A DNA stretch of 64,000 nt. It comes from Kingdonia uniflora (Eukaryota > Streptophyta > Magnoliopsida > Ranunculales > Circaeasteraceae). The translations under genes were made by a program, and so were the position numbers. Shown in pieces: positions 25,391 through 38,934 of this stretch; the first letter of the stretch is position 1; each line of letters begins with the position of its first letter. The stretch is from the NCBI GenBank assembly GCA_014058105.1, contig JACGCM010002692.1:62001-126000 (forward strand), read 5' to 3'. A model generated the notes under the pieces. That model had not been told where the DNA came from. It ran no database searches and saw only the letters and a list, made by a program, of their open reading frames with translations.

Positions 25391-26224
25391 CATGTTTTTG
25401 GTCGAAACAAAGCACTTAAAATATATCCAACCTCACAAAGGTGTTGCCGGCAGCTTCTCAGAATTACGATCTAACGCATCGGAGAGGTTAAAAATTCGTT
25501 CCGGTCAAAACATTAAGCAGGGAGTATTGTGATTCATTTGGAAACTATCCTAGCATGTTGTTGGTCTAAATGAAACTCTTAAAAATGATCCAATCTCTAA
25601 AATGAGTTATCGGCAGACAAGCTTCATAGAATTGGGATCTAAAGAATCGGTGAGGTACAAAATCCGTACCGGTCAAATTTTCAAACCGGGAGTATTGTTA
25701 TTTATTTGGTAAGTATCCAAGTATGTTTTCGGCCGATATGAAACTATTTAAAATTATCCGACCTCTCAAACGAATTGCCGGTAGCCAAGCTTCTTAGATT
25801 TTCCATATAACGCACCGAGAGGTACGAAATCTGTACCGGTCAAAACTTCAATGCGGGAGTATTGTGATTAATTTTGAAACAATCCTTACATGTTGACGGA
25901 CAAAACGAAACAATTAAAAACGATCCAACCTCTCAATCGAGTTGTCGGGAGCCAAGCTTCTCAGAATTGCGATCTAACGCATCAAAGAGGTATGAAATCC
26001 GTAACGATAAAAACTTCTATACGGGAGTATTGTGATTCATTTGGTAACAATCCTTGCATGTTTTCGGTCGAAAGAAAAGTATTAAAAATGATCCAGCCTC
26101 TCAAACAAGTTGTCGGTATCCAAGCTTCTCAGAATTGGGATCTAAAGCATCAGAGAGCTGGAAAATCCGTACCGGTCATTAATTCAAACCTGGAATATTG
26201 TGAATTATTTGGTAACTATCCTAG

Positions 26225-26300
26225 CATATTGTAGGTCCAAATCTGCACCGGTCAAAACAAGATACCGGGAGTATTGTTATTCATTTTGTAGCAATCCAAG
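26225..26300 (+). repeat. Truncated D monomer (76 bp)
   Basis: CATATTGTAGGTC is followed at once by CAAATCTGCACCGGTC, so about 92 bp of the left part of a D unit are missing. This shortens the first unit of block 7 relative to later copies. Confidence 0.8.
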
Positions 26301-28297
26301 CAAATTGTTGGTTGATACGAAAATCCAACACCTCAAACGAGTTGCCGGTAGCTATGCATCTATGAATTGGGATCTAACGCATTGGAGAGGTACGAAATAC
26401 GTACCGGTCAAAACTTCAAACCGGGAGTATTGTGATTCATTTGGTAACTATCCAAGAATGTTGTCGGTCGAAACGAAACACCTAAAATTGGTCCAACCTC
26501 TCAAACGAGTTATCGGTTTCCAAGCTTCTTACAATTGCGATCTAACGCATTGGAGAGGTACGTAATCCGTACCGGTCAAAACATCAAACCAGGAGTATTG
26601 CGATTCATTTGGTAACTATCCTAGCATGATGTCGGTCGAAGCGAAACTTTTAAAAACTATCCAACCATTAAACCGAGTTGTCGGCAGACAAGCTTCACAG
26701 AATTGGTATCTAAAGCATCGGAGAGGTTCGAAATCCATACCGGTCAAAACCTCAAACCGGGAGTATTGTGATTCATTTGGTAAGTATCCAAGCATGTTGT
26801 CCATCGATTTGAAACACATATAAACAATTCAACCTCTCAAACGAGTTGCCGGCAGCAAAGCTTCTCAGAATTGCGATCTAGCACATCGGAGAGGTTCAAA
26901 ATCCGTTCCGATAAAAACTTAAAACTGGGAGTATTGTTTTCAAATGGTAATTATTCAAGCATGTTGTCGGTCAAAACGAAACTCATAAAATTTGTCCAAC
27001 CTATAAAACGAGTTGTCGGTAGGCAAACTTCAGTGAATTGGGATCTAAAGCATCGGAGAGGTACAAAATCTGTATAGGTCTAAATTTAAATCCGGGAGTA
27101 ATGTGATTTATTTGGCAAGTATCCAAGCATGCTGTCGGCCGAAACAAAACTTTTAAAAATAATCCAACCTCTCAAACGAGTTGCCGGTAGCCAAGCTTCA
27201 TAGAATTTTTATCTAACGCATCGGAGAGGTACGAAATCCGTACCGGTCAAAACTTAAATGCCGGTGTATTGTGATTCATTTTGAAACAATCCTAGCATGT
27301 TGTCGGTCGAAGCAAAACTCTTAAAAACGATCCAACCTCTCAAACGAGTTGTCGGCAGCAAAGCTTCTCAGAATTACGATCTAACGCATCGGAGGGGGTA
27401 CGAAATCCGTACCGGCCAAAGCTTCAAATCGGGAGTATTGCGATTCATTTGGTAAGTATCCAAGCATGTTGTTGGTCAAAACAAAACTCTTAAAATGGAT
27501 CCAACCTCACAAAGGTATTGCCGGCAGCTTCACAGAATTGCGATCTAACGCATCGGAGAGGTACGAAATCCGTTCCGGTCAAAGCATTAAACCGGGCGTA
27601 TTGTGATTCATTTGTTAACTATCCTATCATGTTGTCGGTCTAAACGAAACTCTTAAAAATGATCCAACCTCTAAAATGAGTTGTCGGTAGACAAGCTTCA
27701 CAGAATTGGGATCTAAAGAATCGAAGAGGTACAAAATACGTATCGGTCAAAATTTCAAACCGGGAGTATTGTGAATTATTTGGTAAGTATCCAAGTATGT
27801 TGTCAGCCGAAATGTAACCCTTAAAATTATTTGACCTCTCAAACGAATTGCCGGCAGCCAAGCTTCTAAGAATTTCGATCTAACGCACCGAGAGGTACGA
27901 AATCTGTACCGGTCAAAACTTCAATGCTGGAGTATTGTGATTCATTTTGAAACAATCCTAGCATGTTGTCGGACGAAACGAAATGATTAAAAATGATCCA
28001 ACCTCTCAATCGAGTTGTTGGGAGCCAAGCTTCTCAGAATTGCGATCTAATGCATCAGAGAGGTATGAAATCCGTACCGGTCAAAACTACTATGCTAGAG
28101 TATTGTGATTCATTTGGTAATAATCGTTGCATGTTTTCGGTCGAAACAAAAGTGTTAAAAGCGATCCTGCCTCTCAAACAAGTTGTCGGTATCAAAGTTT
28201 CCCAGAATTGGGATCTAAAGTATTAGAGGGGCGCAAAATCCGTGCCGGTCATTAATTCAAACCAGGAATATTGTGAATTATTTAGTAACTATCCTAG

Positions 28298-28465
28298 CAT
28301 GTTGTCGGTCGTAATGAAACTCTTTAAAATGATTCAACCTCTCAAGGGAGTTGCCGGTAGCCAAGCTTCTCAAAATTGCGATCTAACGCATCGGAGTGGT
28401 ACGAAATCCGCACTGGTCAAAACAAGATACCGGGAGTATTATGATTCATTTTGTATCAATCCAAG
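28298..28465 (+). repeat. Example of monomer type D
   Basis: Type D has GGTCGTAATGAAACTCTTTA, CATCGGAGTGGTACG, a CCGCACCGG core (here CCGCACTGG) and AAAACAAGATACCGGGAG. It leads into the short E or P types. Confidence 0.85.
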
Positions 28466-28621
28466 CAAGTTGTCGATTGATACGAAAATCCAACATCTCA
28501 AACGAGTTGCCGGTAGCCATGCATTTATGAATTGGGATCTAACGCATCGGAGAGGTACGAAATGCGTACCGGTTAAAACATCAAACCGGAAGTATTGTGA
28601 TTCATTTGGTAACTATCCAAG
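28466..28621 (+). repeat. Example of monomer type E (156 bp)
   Basis: Type E carries a 12-bp deletion near its left end, giving GATACGAAAATCCAACATCTC, and has GCCATGCATCT in place of the HindIII box. The 12-bp loss keeps the 168-bp reading phase because it removes exactly four codons. Confidence 0.85.
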
Positions 28622-28789
28622 AATGTTGTCGATCGAAACGAAACACGTAAAATGGATCCAACCTCTCAAACGAGTTGTCGATTGCCAAGCTTCTTACAAT
28701 TGCGATCTAACGCATCGGAGAGGTACGTTATCCGTACCGGTCAAAGCATCAAGCCGAGAGTATTGCGATTCATTTGGCAACTATCCTAG
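28622..28789 (+). repeat. Example of monomer type F
   Basis: Type F is marked by AAACACGTAAAA, a TTGCCAAGCTTCTTACAATT-like HindIII region and TATTGCGATTCATTTGG. It usually follows E and precedes G. Confidence 0.75.
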
Positions 28790-30789
28790 CATGCTGTTGG
28801 GTGAAACAAAACTTTTAAAAACTATCCAACCTCTGAACCGAGTTGTCGGTAGACAAGCACAAAATTTGTATCTAAAGCATCGGAGAGGTTCGAAATCCAT
28901 ACCGGTCAAATCTTCAAATCAGAAGTATTGTGATTCATTTGGTAAGTATCCAAGAATGTTGTCCATTGAAATGAAACTCATAAAAATGATCCAACCAGTC
29001 AAAAGAGTTGCCGGCAGCCAAGCTTTTCAGAATTGCAATTTAGCACATCGTAGAGGTTAAAAATACGTTCCGGTAAAAACATCAAACCGGGAGTATTGTG
29101 GTTCATTTCGTAACTATCCTTGTATGTTGTCGGAAGAAACAAAATAATTAAAAGCGATCCAGCCTCTCAATCGTGTTATCGGGAACCAAGCTTCTCAGAA
29201 TTGCGATCTAACATATCGGAGAGGTATGAAATCTGTACCGGTCAAAACTTCTATACGGGAGTATTGTGATTCATTTGGTAACAATCCTTGCATGTTTTTC
29301 GGTCGAAACAAAAGATTTAAAAATGACCCAGCCTCTCAAACAAGTTGTCGGTATCCATGCTTCTCAGAATTGGGATCTAAAGCATCAGAGAGGGGCAAAA
29401 TCCGTTCCGGTCAAAACATCTAACCGAGAGTATTGTGATTCATTTGGTAACTATTCAAGCATGTTGTCGGTCAAAACGAAACTCTTAAAATATATCCAAC
29501 CTCTAAAACGAGTTGTCGGTAGGCAAGCTTCACTGAATTGGGATTTAAAGCATTGAAAAGGTACGAAATCCGTATCGTTCTAAATTTCAAACCGGGAGTA
29601 TTGTTATTTATTTGGCAAGTATCCAAGCATGTTGTCGGCCGAAACAAAACTCTTAAAGATGATCCAACCTCTCAAACGAGCTGCCGGATGCCAAGCTTCT
29701 CGGAATTGCGATCTAACACATCGGAGATGTTTGAAATCCGTATCGGTCAAAACAGCAAACCGGGAGTATTGTGGTTCATTTGGTAACTATCTTTGCATGT
29801 TGTCGGTCGAAACAAAACTCTTAATAACGATCCAACCTCTTAATCGAGTTGTCGGTGGCCAAGGTTCTCAGAATTACGATCTAACGCATCAAAGAGGTTC
29901 AAAATCCGTACCGGTCAAATCATCAAACCGGGAGTATTCAGCTTCATTTGGTAATTATCCTTGCATGCTCTCGGTCAAAGCGAAACTCTTAAAAATGATC
30001 CAACCTTTTAATCGAGTTGTCGGCAGCCAAGCTTCTCAGAATTGCGATCAAACGCATCGGAGATGTATGAAATTCGTATCGGTCAAAACATCAAACTGGG
30101 AATATTGTGGATCATTTGGTAACTATCCTTGCATGTTGTCGGTCTAAACGAAACTCTTAAATACGTTCCAACCTCACAATCGAGTTGTCGGAAGCCAAGC
30201 TTCGCAGAGTTGCGATCTAACGCATCGGAGAGGTATGAAATCTATACCGATCAAAACTTCTAAACGGGAGTATCTGGATTCATTTGGTAACAATCCTTGC
30301 ATGTTTTCGGCCAAACAAAAGTGTTAAAAGCGGTCCAGCCTCTCAAACAAGTTGACGGCATCCAAGTTTCTCAGAATTTGGATCTAATGCAACAGAGAGG
30401 GGAAAAATCTGTACCGGTCATTAATTCAAACCAGGAGTATTGGGAATTATTTGGTAACTATTCTAGCATTTTGTCGGTCGTAATGAAACTCTTTCAAATG
30501 ATCCAACCTCTCAAGCTAGTAGCCGGTAGCCAAGCTTCTCAGAAATGCGATCTAAGCAACGGAGTGGTACGAAATCCACACCAGTCAAAACAAGATACCG
30601 GGAGTATTGTGATTCATTTGGTAACAATCAAAGAAAGTTGCAGGTCAATATGAAAATCCGACATCTCAAAGGAGTTGTCGGTAACTATGCATCTGTTAAT
30701 TTAGATTTAACGCATCGGAGAGGTTCGAAATCCGTTCCGGTCAAAGCATTAAACCGGGAGTATTGTAATTCATTTGGTAACTATCCTAG

Positions 30790-30957
30790 CATGTTGTCGG
30801 TCTAAATGAAACTCTTAAAAATGATCCAACCTCCAAAATGAGTTGCCGGTACACAAGCTTCACAGAATTGGGATCTAAAGAATCGGAGAGGTACAAAATG
30901 CGTACCGGTCAAAATTTCAAACCGGGAGTATTGTGATTTATTTGGTAAGTATCCAAG
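30790..30957 (+). repeat. Example of monomer type L
   Basis: Type L carries GTCGGTCTAAA near its left end, then CCTCTAAAATGAGTTG (CCTCCAAAATGAG in this copy), so it has in-frame stops. It also has TTCACAGAATTGGGATCTAA, AAGAATCGGAGAGG and TTTATTTGGTAAGTATCC. It follows K and precedes M. Confidence 0.85.
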
Positions 30958-31952
30958 CATGTTGTCGGCCGAAATGTAACACTTAAAAATGATCCGACCT
31001 CTCAAACGAATTGCCGGTAGCCAAGCTTCTACGAATTTCGATCTAACGCACCGAGAAGTACTAAGTCTGTACCGGTCAAAACTTCAATGCTGGAATATTG
31101 TGATTAATTTTGAAACAATCCTAGCATGTTTTCGGACAAAACGAAACAATTAAAAATGATCCAACCTCGCAATCGAGTTACTGGGAGCCAAGCTTCTCAG
31201 AATTACGATCTAACGCATCAGGGAGGTATGAAATCCGTACCGGTCAAAACTACTATACGGGAGTATTGTGATTCATTTGGTAAAAATCCTTGCATGTTTT
31301 CGATCGAAGCAAAAGTGTTAAAAACGATCCAGCCTCTCAAACAAGTTGTCGGTATCCAAGCTTCCCAAAAATGGGATCAAAAGTATCAAAGAGGTGCAAA
31401 ATCCGTACCGGTCATTAATTCAAACCAGGAATATTGTGAATTACTTAGTTACTATCCTAGCATGTTGTTGGTCGTAATGAAACTCTTTAAAATGATCTAA
31501 CCTCTCAAGCGAGTTGCCGGTAGCTAAGCTTCTCAGAATTGCGATCTAACGCATCGGAGTGGTACGAAATCCGCACCGGTCAAAACAAGATACCGGGAGT
31601 ATTCTGATTCATTTTGTAGCAATCCAAGCAAGTTGTTGGTTGATACGAAAATCCAACATCTCAAACGAGTTGCCGGTAGTCATGCATCTATGAATTGGGA
31701 TCTAACGCTTCGTAAGGGTACGAAATACGTACCGGTCAAAACTTTAAACCGGGGGTATTGTGATTCATTTGGTAACTATCCAAGAATGTCGTCGATCGAA
31801 ACAAAACACGTAAAAAGGATCCAACCTCTCAAACGAGTTGTCGGTTGCCAAGCTTCTTGCAATTACGATCTAACGCATCGGAGAGGTACGTAATCCGTAC
31901 CGGTCAAAACATCAAACCGGGAGTATTGCAATTCATTTGGTAACTATCCTAG

Positions 31953-32120
31953 CATGTTGTCGGTCGAAACAAAACTTTTAAAAACTATCCAACCTCAAAA
32001 CCGAGTTGTCGGTAGACAAGCTTCACATAATATGTATCTAAAGCATCGGAGAGGTTCGAAATCCGTACCGGTCAAAAATTCAAACCGGGAGTATTGTGAT
32101 TCATTTGGTAAGTATCCAAG
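31953..32120 (+). repeat. Example of monomer type G
   Basis: Type G has CTTTTAAAAACTATCC, GTAGACAAGCTTCAC, TATCTAAAGCATCGGAG and GTAAGTATCCAAG at its right end. It precedes H. Confidence 0.75.
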
Positions 32121-35100
32121 CATGTTGTCGATCAAAATGAAACTCTTAAAAATGATCCAATCTGTCAAACGAGTTGCCGGCTTCCAAGCTTCTCAGAATT
32201 GCGATCTAGCACATCGGAGAGTTTTAAAATTCGTTCCGGTAAAAACATCAAACCGGAAGTATTGTGGTTCATTTCGTAACTATCTTTGCATGTTGTCGGA
32301 CGAAACGAAATAATTAAAAACAATCCAACCTCTCAATCGCGTTATCGGGAGACAAGCTTCTCAGAATTGCGATCTAACGCATCGGAGAGGTATGAAATTT
32401 GTACCAGTCAAAACATCTATACGGGATTATTGTGATTCATTTGGTAATAATCCTTGTATGATTTTCGGTCGAAGCAAAAGTTTTAAAAATGATCCAGCCT
32501 CTCACACATGTTGTCGGTATCCAAGCTTCTCAGAATTGGGATCTAAAGCATCAGAGAGGTGCAAAATCCGTACCGGTCATTAATTCAAGCCAGGAATATT
32601 GTGAATTATTTAGTAACTAGCCTAGCATGTTGTCGGTCGTAATGAAACTCTTTAAAATGATTCAACCTCACAAGCGAGTTGCCAGTAGCCAAGCTTTTCA
32701 AAATTGCGATCTAACGCATCGGAGTGGTACGAAATCCGCACCGTTCAAAACAAGATACCCGGAGTATTATGATTCATTTTGTAGCAATCCAAGATAGTTG
32801 TTGGCTGATACGAAAATCCAACATCTCAAACGAGTTGTCGCTAGCCATGCATCTTTGAGGTGAGATTTAACGCATCGGAGAGATAAGAAATCCGTACTGT
32901 GCAAAACTTCAAACAAGGAGAATTGTGATTCATTTGGTAACTATTCAAGAATGTATTTGAACGAAACGAAACACGTATAAAGGGTCCAACCTCTCAAACG
33001 AGTCGCCGGTTGCCAAGCTTCACACAATTGTGATCTAACGCATCGGAGAGGTACGAAACTTGTACCGGTCAAAACATCAAACCGGGAGTATTGTGATTCA
33101 TTTGGTAAGTATCCAAGCATGTTGTCGGTCGAAATAAAACTCTTAAAAATGATCCAACCTCTCAAACAAGTTGTCGGCAGCCAAGCTTATCAGAATTGTG
33201 ATCTAGCGTATCGGAGAGGTTCGAAATCCGTTCTTGTCAAAACATCAAACCGGGAGTATTGTGATTCATTTGGTAACTATTCAAGCATGTTGTCGGTCAA
33301 AGCAAAACTCTTAAAATATATCCAACCTCTAAAAGGAGTTGTCGGTAGGCAAGCTTCACTGAATTGGGATTTAAAGCATCGGAGAGGTACGAAATCCGTA
33401 TCGTTCTAAATTTCAAACCGGGAGTATTGTAATTTATTTGGCATGTATCCAAGCATGTCGTCGGCCGAAACAAAACTCTTAAAAATGATCCAACCTCTCA
33501 AACGAGTTGTCGGTAGCCAAGCTTATCAAATTTAAATCTAACAAATCGGAGAGGTACGAAATCCGTACCTGTCAAAACTTCAATGTGGGAGTATTGTAAT
33601 TCATGTTGAAACAATCCTTGCATGTTTTCGGTCGAAACGAAACTTTTAAAAATGATCCAACTTCTCAAACGAGCTGCCGGCAGCCAAGCTTCTCGGAATT
33701 GCAATCTAACGCATCGGAGATGTTTGAAATACGTATCGGTCAAAATATCAAACTGGGAGTATTGTGGTTCATTTGATAACTATCCTTGCATGTTGTCGGT
33801 GGAAAAAAAACTCTTAATAACGATCCAACCTCTTAATCAAGTTGTCGGCAGCCAAGCTTCTTTGAATTACAATCTAACGTATCGGATGGGTTCGAAATCC
33901 GTACCTGTCAAAACATCAAATTGGGAGTATTCTGGTTTATTTGGAAACTATCCTTGCATGTTGTCGGACGAAACGAAGCTCTTAAAAATGATCCAACCTC
34001 TCAATCGAGTTGTCGGCAACAAAGCTTATCAGAATTGTGATCTAACGCATCGGGGAGGTATGAAATCCGTACCGATCAAAACTACAAAGCGGGAGTATTG
34101 TGATTCATTTGGTAACAATCCTTGCATGTTATCGGTCGAAACAAAAGTGTTAATAACGATCCGGCCTCTCAAACAAGTTGTCGGTATCCTAGCTTCTCAG
34201 AATTGGGATCTAAAGCATCAGAGAGGTGCAAAATCCGTACCGTTTATTAATTCAAACCAGGAGTATTGTGAAATATTTGGCAACTATCCTAGCATGCTGT
34301 CGGTCGTAATGAAACTCTTTAAAATGATCCAACCCCACAAGCGAGTTGCCGGTAGCAAAACTTCTCAGAATTGCAATCTAACACATTGGAGTAGTAGGAA
34401 ATCCGCACCGGCCAAAACAAGATACCGGGAGTATTGTGAGTCATTAGTAGCAATACAATCAAGTTGTTGGTCTATATGAAAATTCAACATCTCAAACAGG
34501 TTGCCGGTAGCCATGCATCTCTTAATTGGGATCAAACGTATCGGAGAGGTTCGAAATCCGTACCGGTCAAAACTTCAAACCGGGAGTATTGTGATTCATT
34601 TTGAAACTATCCTAGCATGTTGTCGGTCGAAACGAAACTCTTTAAAATGATCCAACCTCCCAAACAAGTTGCCGGCTGCAAAGCTACTCAGAATTGCGAT
34701 CTAGCACATCGTTGAGGATTGAAATACGTACCAGTCAAAACCTCAAACCGGGAGTATTGTGATTCATTTGGTAAGTATCCAAGAATGTTGTCGGATGAAA
34801 TCAAACTCATAAAAACAATCCAACCTCTCAAACGAGTTGCCGGACGCCAAGCTTCTCAGAATAGTGATCTAGCACATCTGAGAGGTTCCAAATCCGTTCT
34901 GGTCAAAACATCAAACCAGGACTATTGTGATTCATTTGGTAACTATTCAAGCATGTTCTCGGTCAAAACAAAACTATTAAAATTGATCCAACCTTTGAAA
35001 CGAGTTGTCGGCAGGGCAAGCTTCACTGAATTGGGATCTAAAGAATCGGAGAGGTATGAAATCCGTATCAGTCTAAATTATAAACCGGGAGTATTGTGAT

Positions 35101-36801
35101 TTATTAGACAAGTATCCGCATGTTGTCGGCCGAAGCAAAACTTTTAAAAATGATCCAAACTCGCAAACGAGTTGCCGGTGGCCAAACTTCAAAGAATATA
35201 GATCTAACGCATCGGAGAGGTACGAAATCCGTACCAGTCAAAACTTCAAAGCGGGAGTATTGTGATTCATTTTGAAACAATCCTAGCATGTTGTCGGTCG
35301 AAACGAAACTCGTAAAAATGATCTAACCTCCCAAACGTGATGTCGGCAGCCAAGCTTCTCAGAGTTGCGTGATCTAACGCATCGGAGAGGTTCGAAATTC
35401 GTACCGGTCAAAATTTCAAACCGAGAGTATTTTGATTCATTTGGTAAGTATCCATGCATGTTGTCGGTCGAAATCTAACTCATAAAAAGGATCCAACCTC
35501 TCAAACAAGTTGACGGCAGCCATGCTTCTATGAAATGCGATCTAGCGCATCGGAGAGGTTCGAAATCCGTTCTGGTCAAAACATCAAGCCGGGAGTATTG
35601 TGATTCATTTGGTAACTATTCAAGCATGTTTTCGGTCAAAACGAAACTCATAAAATTGATCCAACCTCTAAAACGAGTTGTCGGTAGGCAAGCTTCACTG
35701 AATTGGGATCAAAAGCATCGGAGAGGTACGAAATTCGTATCTGTCTAAATTTCAAACAGGGAGTATTGTTATTTATTTGGTAAGTATCCAATCATGTTGT
35801 CGGCCGAAACAAATCTCTTAAAAATGATCCAACCTCTCAAACGAGTTGCCGGTAGCCAAGCTTCTCAAAATTTAGATCTAACGCGTCGGAGAGGTTCGAA
35901 ATCTGTACTGGTCAAAACTTCAATGCGGGAGTATTGTGATTCATTTTAAAACAATCCCAGCATGTTGTCGGTTGAATCAAAACTCTTTAAAATGATCCAA
36001 CCTCTCAATCGAGATGCCGGCAGCCAAGCTTCTCAGAATTGCGATATAACGCATCGGAGAGGTTCGAAATTCGTACCGGTCAAAACTTCAAACCGGGAGT
36101 ATTGTGATTCATTTGGTAAGTATCCAGGCATGCTATCGGCTGAAATGAAACTCATAAAAAGGATCCAACCTCTCAAACGAGTTGCCGGTAGCCAAGCAAC
36201 TCAGAATTAAGAACTGACGCATCGGAGAGGTAGACAATCCTTACCGGTCCAAACTTCAATGCGGGAGTATTGTGATTCATTTTGTAGCAATTCTAGCATT
36301 TCGTCGGTCGAAACGTAACTCTTAAAAACGATCCAACCTCACAAGCGAGATGCCGGCAGCCAAGCTTCACAGAATTGCGATATAACGCATCGGTGAGGTT
36401 TAAAATTCGTACCGGTCAAAACTTCAAACCGGGAGTATTGTGATTTAATTGCTAATTATTCAAGCATGTTGTCGGTCAAAGCGAAACTCATAAAATTGAT
36501 CCAACCTCGAAAATGATATTTCGGTAGGAAAGCTTCACTAAATTGGGATCTAAAGCATCGGAGGGGTACGAAATCCGCATCGGTCTAAATTTCAAACCGG
36601 GAGTATTGTGATTTATTTGGCAAGTATCCAAGCATGTTGTCGCCTGTAAAAAAAACTCTTTAAAATGATCTAACCTCTCAAACGAGTTGCTGGTAGCCAA
36701 GCTTCTCAGAATTTAGATCTAACGCATCAGAGAGGTGCGAAATCCGTACCGGTCAAAACTTCAATGCGGGAGTATTGTGATTCATTTTGAAACAATCCTA
36801 G

Positions 36802-36968
36802 CATGTTGTCGGTCGAAAAAAAACTCTTAAATTGATCCAACCTCTCAAACGAGTTGTCGGCAGCCAAGCTTCTCAGAATTGTGATCTAACGCATTGGAGA
36901 GGTTCAAAATCCGTGCCGGTCAAAACATCAAGCCGGGAGTATTGTGGTTCATTTGGTAACTTTCCTTG
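36802..36968 (+). repeat. Example of monomer type A
   Basis: Type A is recognised by GAGGTTCGAAATCC, by AAAACATCAAACCGGGAG, and by a right end GTGGTTCATTTGGTAACT followed by TCCTTG. It commonly follows J or M (after TTTTGAAACAATCCTAG) and precedes B. Confidence 0.8.
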
Positions 36969-37136
36969 CATGTTGTCGGCCGAAACGAAACTCTTAAAAA
37001 CGATCCAACCTCTCAATCGAGTTGTCGACAGCAAAGCTTCACAGAATTGCGATCTAACGCATCGGAAAGGAATGAAATCCGTACCGATCAAAACTATTAA
37101 ACGGGAGTATTGTGATTCATTCGGTAACAATCCTTG
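36969..37136 (+). repeat. Example of monomer type B
   Basis: Type B carries CTCAATCGAGTTGTCGGCAG, GGTATGAAATCCGTACCG and a right end GGTAACAATCCTTG. It is the usual partner between A and C. Confidence 0.8.
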
Positions 37137-38785
37137 CATGTTTTCGGTCGAGACAAAAGTGTTAAAAGCGATCCAGCCTCTCAAACGAATTGTCGGTATC
37201 CAAGCTTCTCAGAATTGCGATCTAACGCATTAGAGTAGTACGAAATCCGCACCGGCCAAAATAAGATACCGGGTGTATTGTGAGTCATTTGGTAAAAATC
37301 ACAGCAAGTATTTGGTCGATACCAAAATTCAACATCTCAAACGGGTTGCCGGCAGCCATGCATCTCTTCTTTGGGATCTAACGCATCGGAGAGGTACGAA
37401 ATCCGTACCGGTCCAAACTTCAAACCGGAAGTATTGTGATTCATTTGTTAAGTATCCAAGCATGTTCTCGGCCGAAATGAAACTCTTAAAAATGATCCAA
37501 GCTCTCAAACGAATTGTCGGTAACCAAACTTCTAAGAATTTCGATCTAACGCACAAGAGAGGTACGAAATCTGTATCGGTCAAAACTTTAATGCGGGAGT
37601 AATTTGATTCATTTTGAAACAATCCTAGCATGTTGTCGGTAGAAACGAAACTCTTAAAAATGATCCATCCTCTCATACGAGTTGCCGGATGCCATGGTTG
37701 TCAGAAATGTGATCTAACGCATCGGGGAAGTATGAAATCCGTCCCGGTCAAAACATTAAACCGGGAGTATTGTGGTTCATTTGGTAACTATCCTTGCATG
37801 CTGTCGGACTAAACGATACTTTTAAAAAGATCCAACCTCTCAATCGAGTTCTCGGGAGCCAAGCTTCACAGAATTGTTATCTAACGCATCGGAGAGGTTC
37901 GAAATCCGTACCGGTCAAAACATCAAACCGGGAGTATTGTGATTTATTTTGAAACTATCCTAGAATGTTGTCGGCTAAATCAAAACTCTTTAAAATGATC
38001 CAACCTCTCAAACAATTTCTCGGCAGCCGAGCTTCTTAGAATTGCGATCTAACGCATCTGCGAGGTATGAAATCCGTATCGGTCAAATCATCTAAATGGG
38101 AGTATTGTGATTCAGTTGGTAACAATCCTTGCTTGTTTTCGGTTGAAACAAAAGTGTTAAAAATGATCCAGCCTATCAAACAAGTTGTCAGTATCCAAGC
38201 TTCTCAGAATTGGGATCTAAAGTATCTGAGAGGTAGAAAATCTGTACCGGCCATTAATTCAAGCCAGGAGTATTGTGAGTTATTTGGTAACTATCCTAGC
38301 ATGTTGTCGGTCGTAATGAAACTCTTTAAAATGATCCAACCTCTCAACCGAGTTGCCGTTAGCCAAGTTTCTCAGAATTGCGAACTAACGCATCGGAGTG
38401 GTACAAATTCTGCACCGGTCAAAACAATATTCCGGGAGTATTGTGATTCATTTGGTAACAATCCAAGCAAGTTGTGGCCGATACGAAAATCTAACATCTC
38501 AAGCAAGTTGCCGGTAGCCAAGCATCTCAGAAATGCAATCTAACGCATCGGAGAGGTACGAAATCCGTACCGGTCAAAACTACATGCCGGGAGTATAGCG
38601 ATTTATTTGGTAAGTATCCAAGCATGTTGTTGGTCAAAACGAAACTCTTAAAATGGATCCAGCCTCAGAAACGTGTCGCCGGCGGCTTCTCAAAATTTTG
38701 ATCTAACGCATCGGAGAGGTTCGAAATCCGGTCCGGTCAAAGCATTAAACCGGGAGTATTGTGATTCATTTGGTAACTATCCTAG

Positions 38786-38934
38786 CATGTTGTCGGTCTA
38801 AAAAAATTCTTAAAAATGATCCAACCTCTAAAATGAGTTGTCGGAAGAGAAGCTTCACAGATTGGGGATCTAAAGAATCGGAGCGGTACAAATTCAAGCT
38901 GGGAGTATTGTGATTTATTTGGCAAGTATCCATG
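38786..38934 (+). repeat. L monomer with an internal deletion of about 18 bp
   Basis: GGTACAAATTCAAGCTGGGAG replaces the usual path through CCGTACCGGTC, so the conserved central CCGTACCGG core is absent from this copy. Confidence 0.75.

Larger units (their letters stand above)
22901..25890 (+). repeat. Array block 6: K-G-H-I-J, I-J, K-L-M-N-O-P-K-L-M
   Basis: About 18 monomers that bridge the six-mer region to the left and the B-to-H repeat to the right. G-H-I-J occupies about 23.06-23.73 kb, a second I-J pair 23.90-24.23 kb, and a clean M-N-O-P run 24732-25390, which provides good type examples. No gene or foreign insertion is seen. Confidence 0.75.
25891..34620 (+). repeat. Array block 7: B-C-D-E-F-G-H higher-order repeat
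   Basis: A B variant with AATTAAAA in place of CTCTTAAAA (as AACAATTAA, AATGATTAA or AATAATTAA) starts each unit at about 25908, 27981, 29142, 31144 and 32308. The spacings are 2073, 1161, 2002 and 1164 bp. The repeated pair of spacings (1161/2002, then 1164 and a longer unit) shows a doublet of units of about 3163 bp. Most units run B-C-D-E-F-G-H, some then I-J-A-B-B. The unit from 29142 skips from C into H through a chimera near 29.40 kb, while the later copy from 32308 keeps the intervening D-E-F. Confidence 0.8.

Noticed and set aside
33622..34479. Longest open frame (285 codons) as a repeat-protein gene
   Set aside because: It is five monomers read in the stop-free phase. The same peptide pattern appears all over the array and is broken by stops, 5-bp losses and truncations. 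No distinct start region or boundary is visible.
36873..37184. Minus-strand open frames of 60-115 codons
   Set aside because: They are reverse-strand readings of the same monomer, open because the consensus also lacks stops in that phase. They recur at the same monomer position everywhere.
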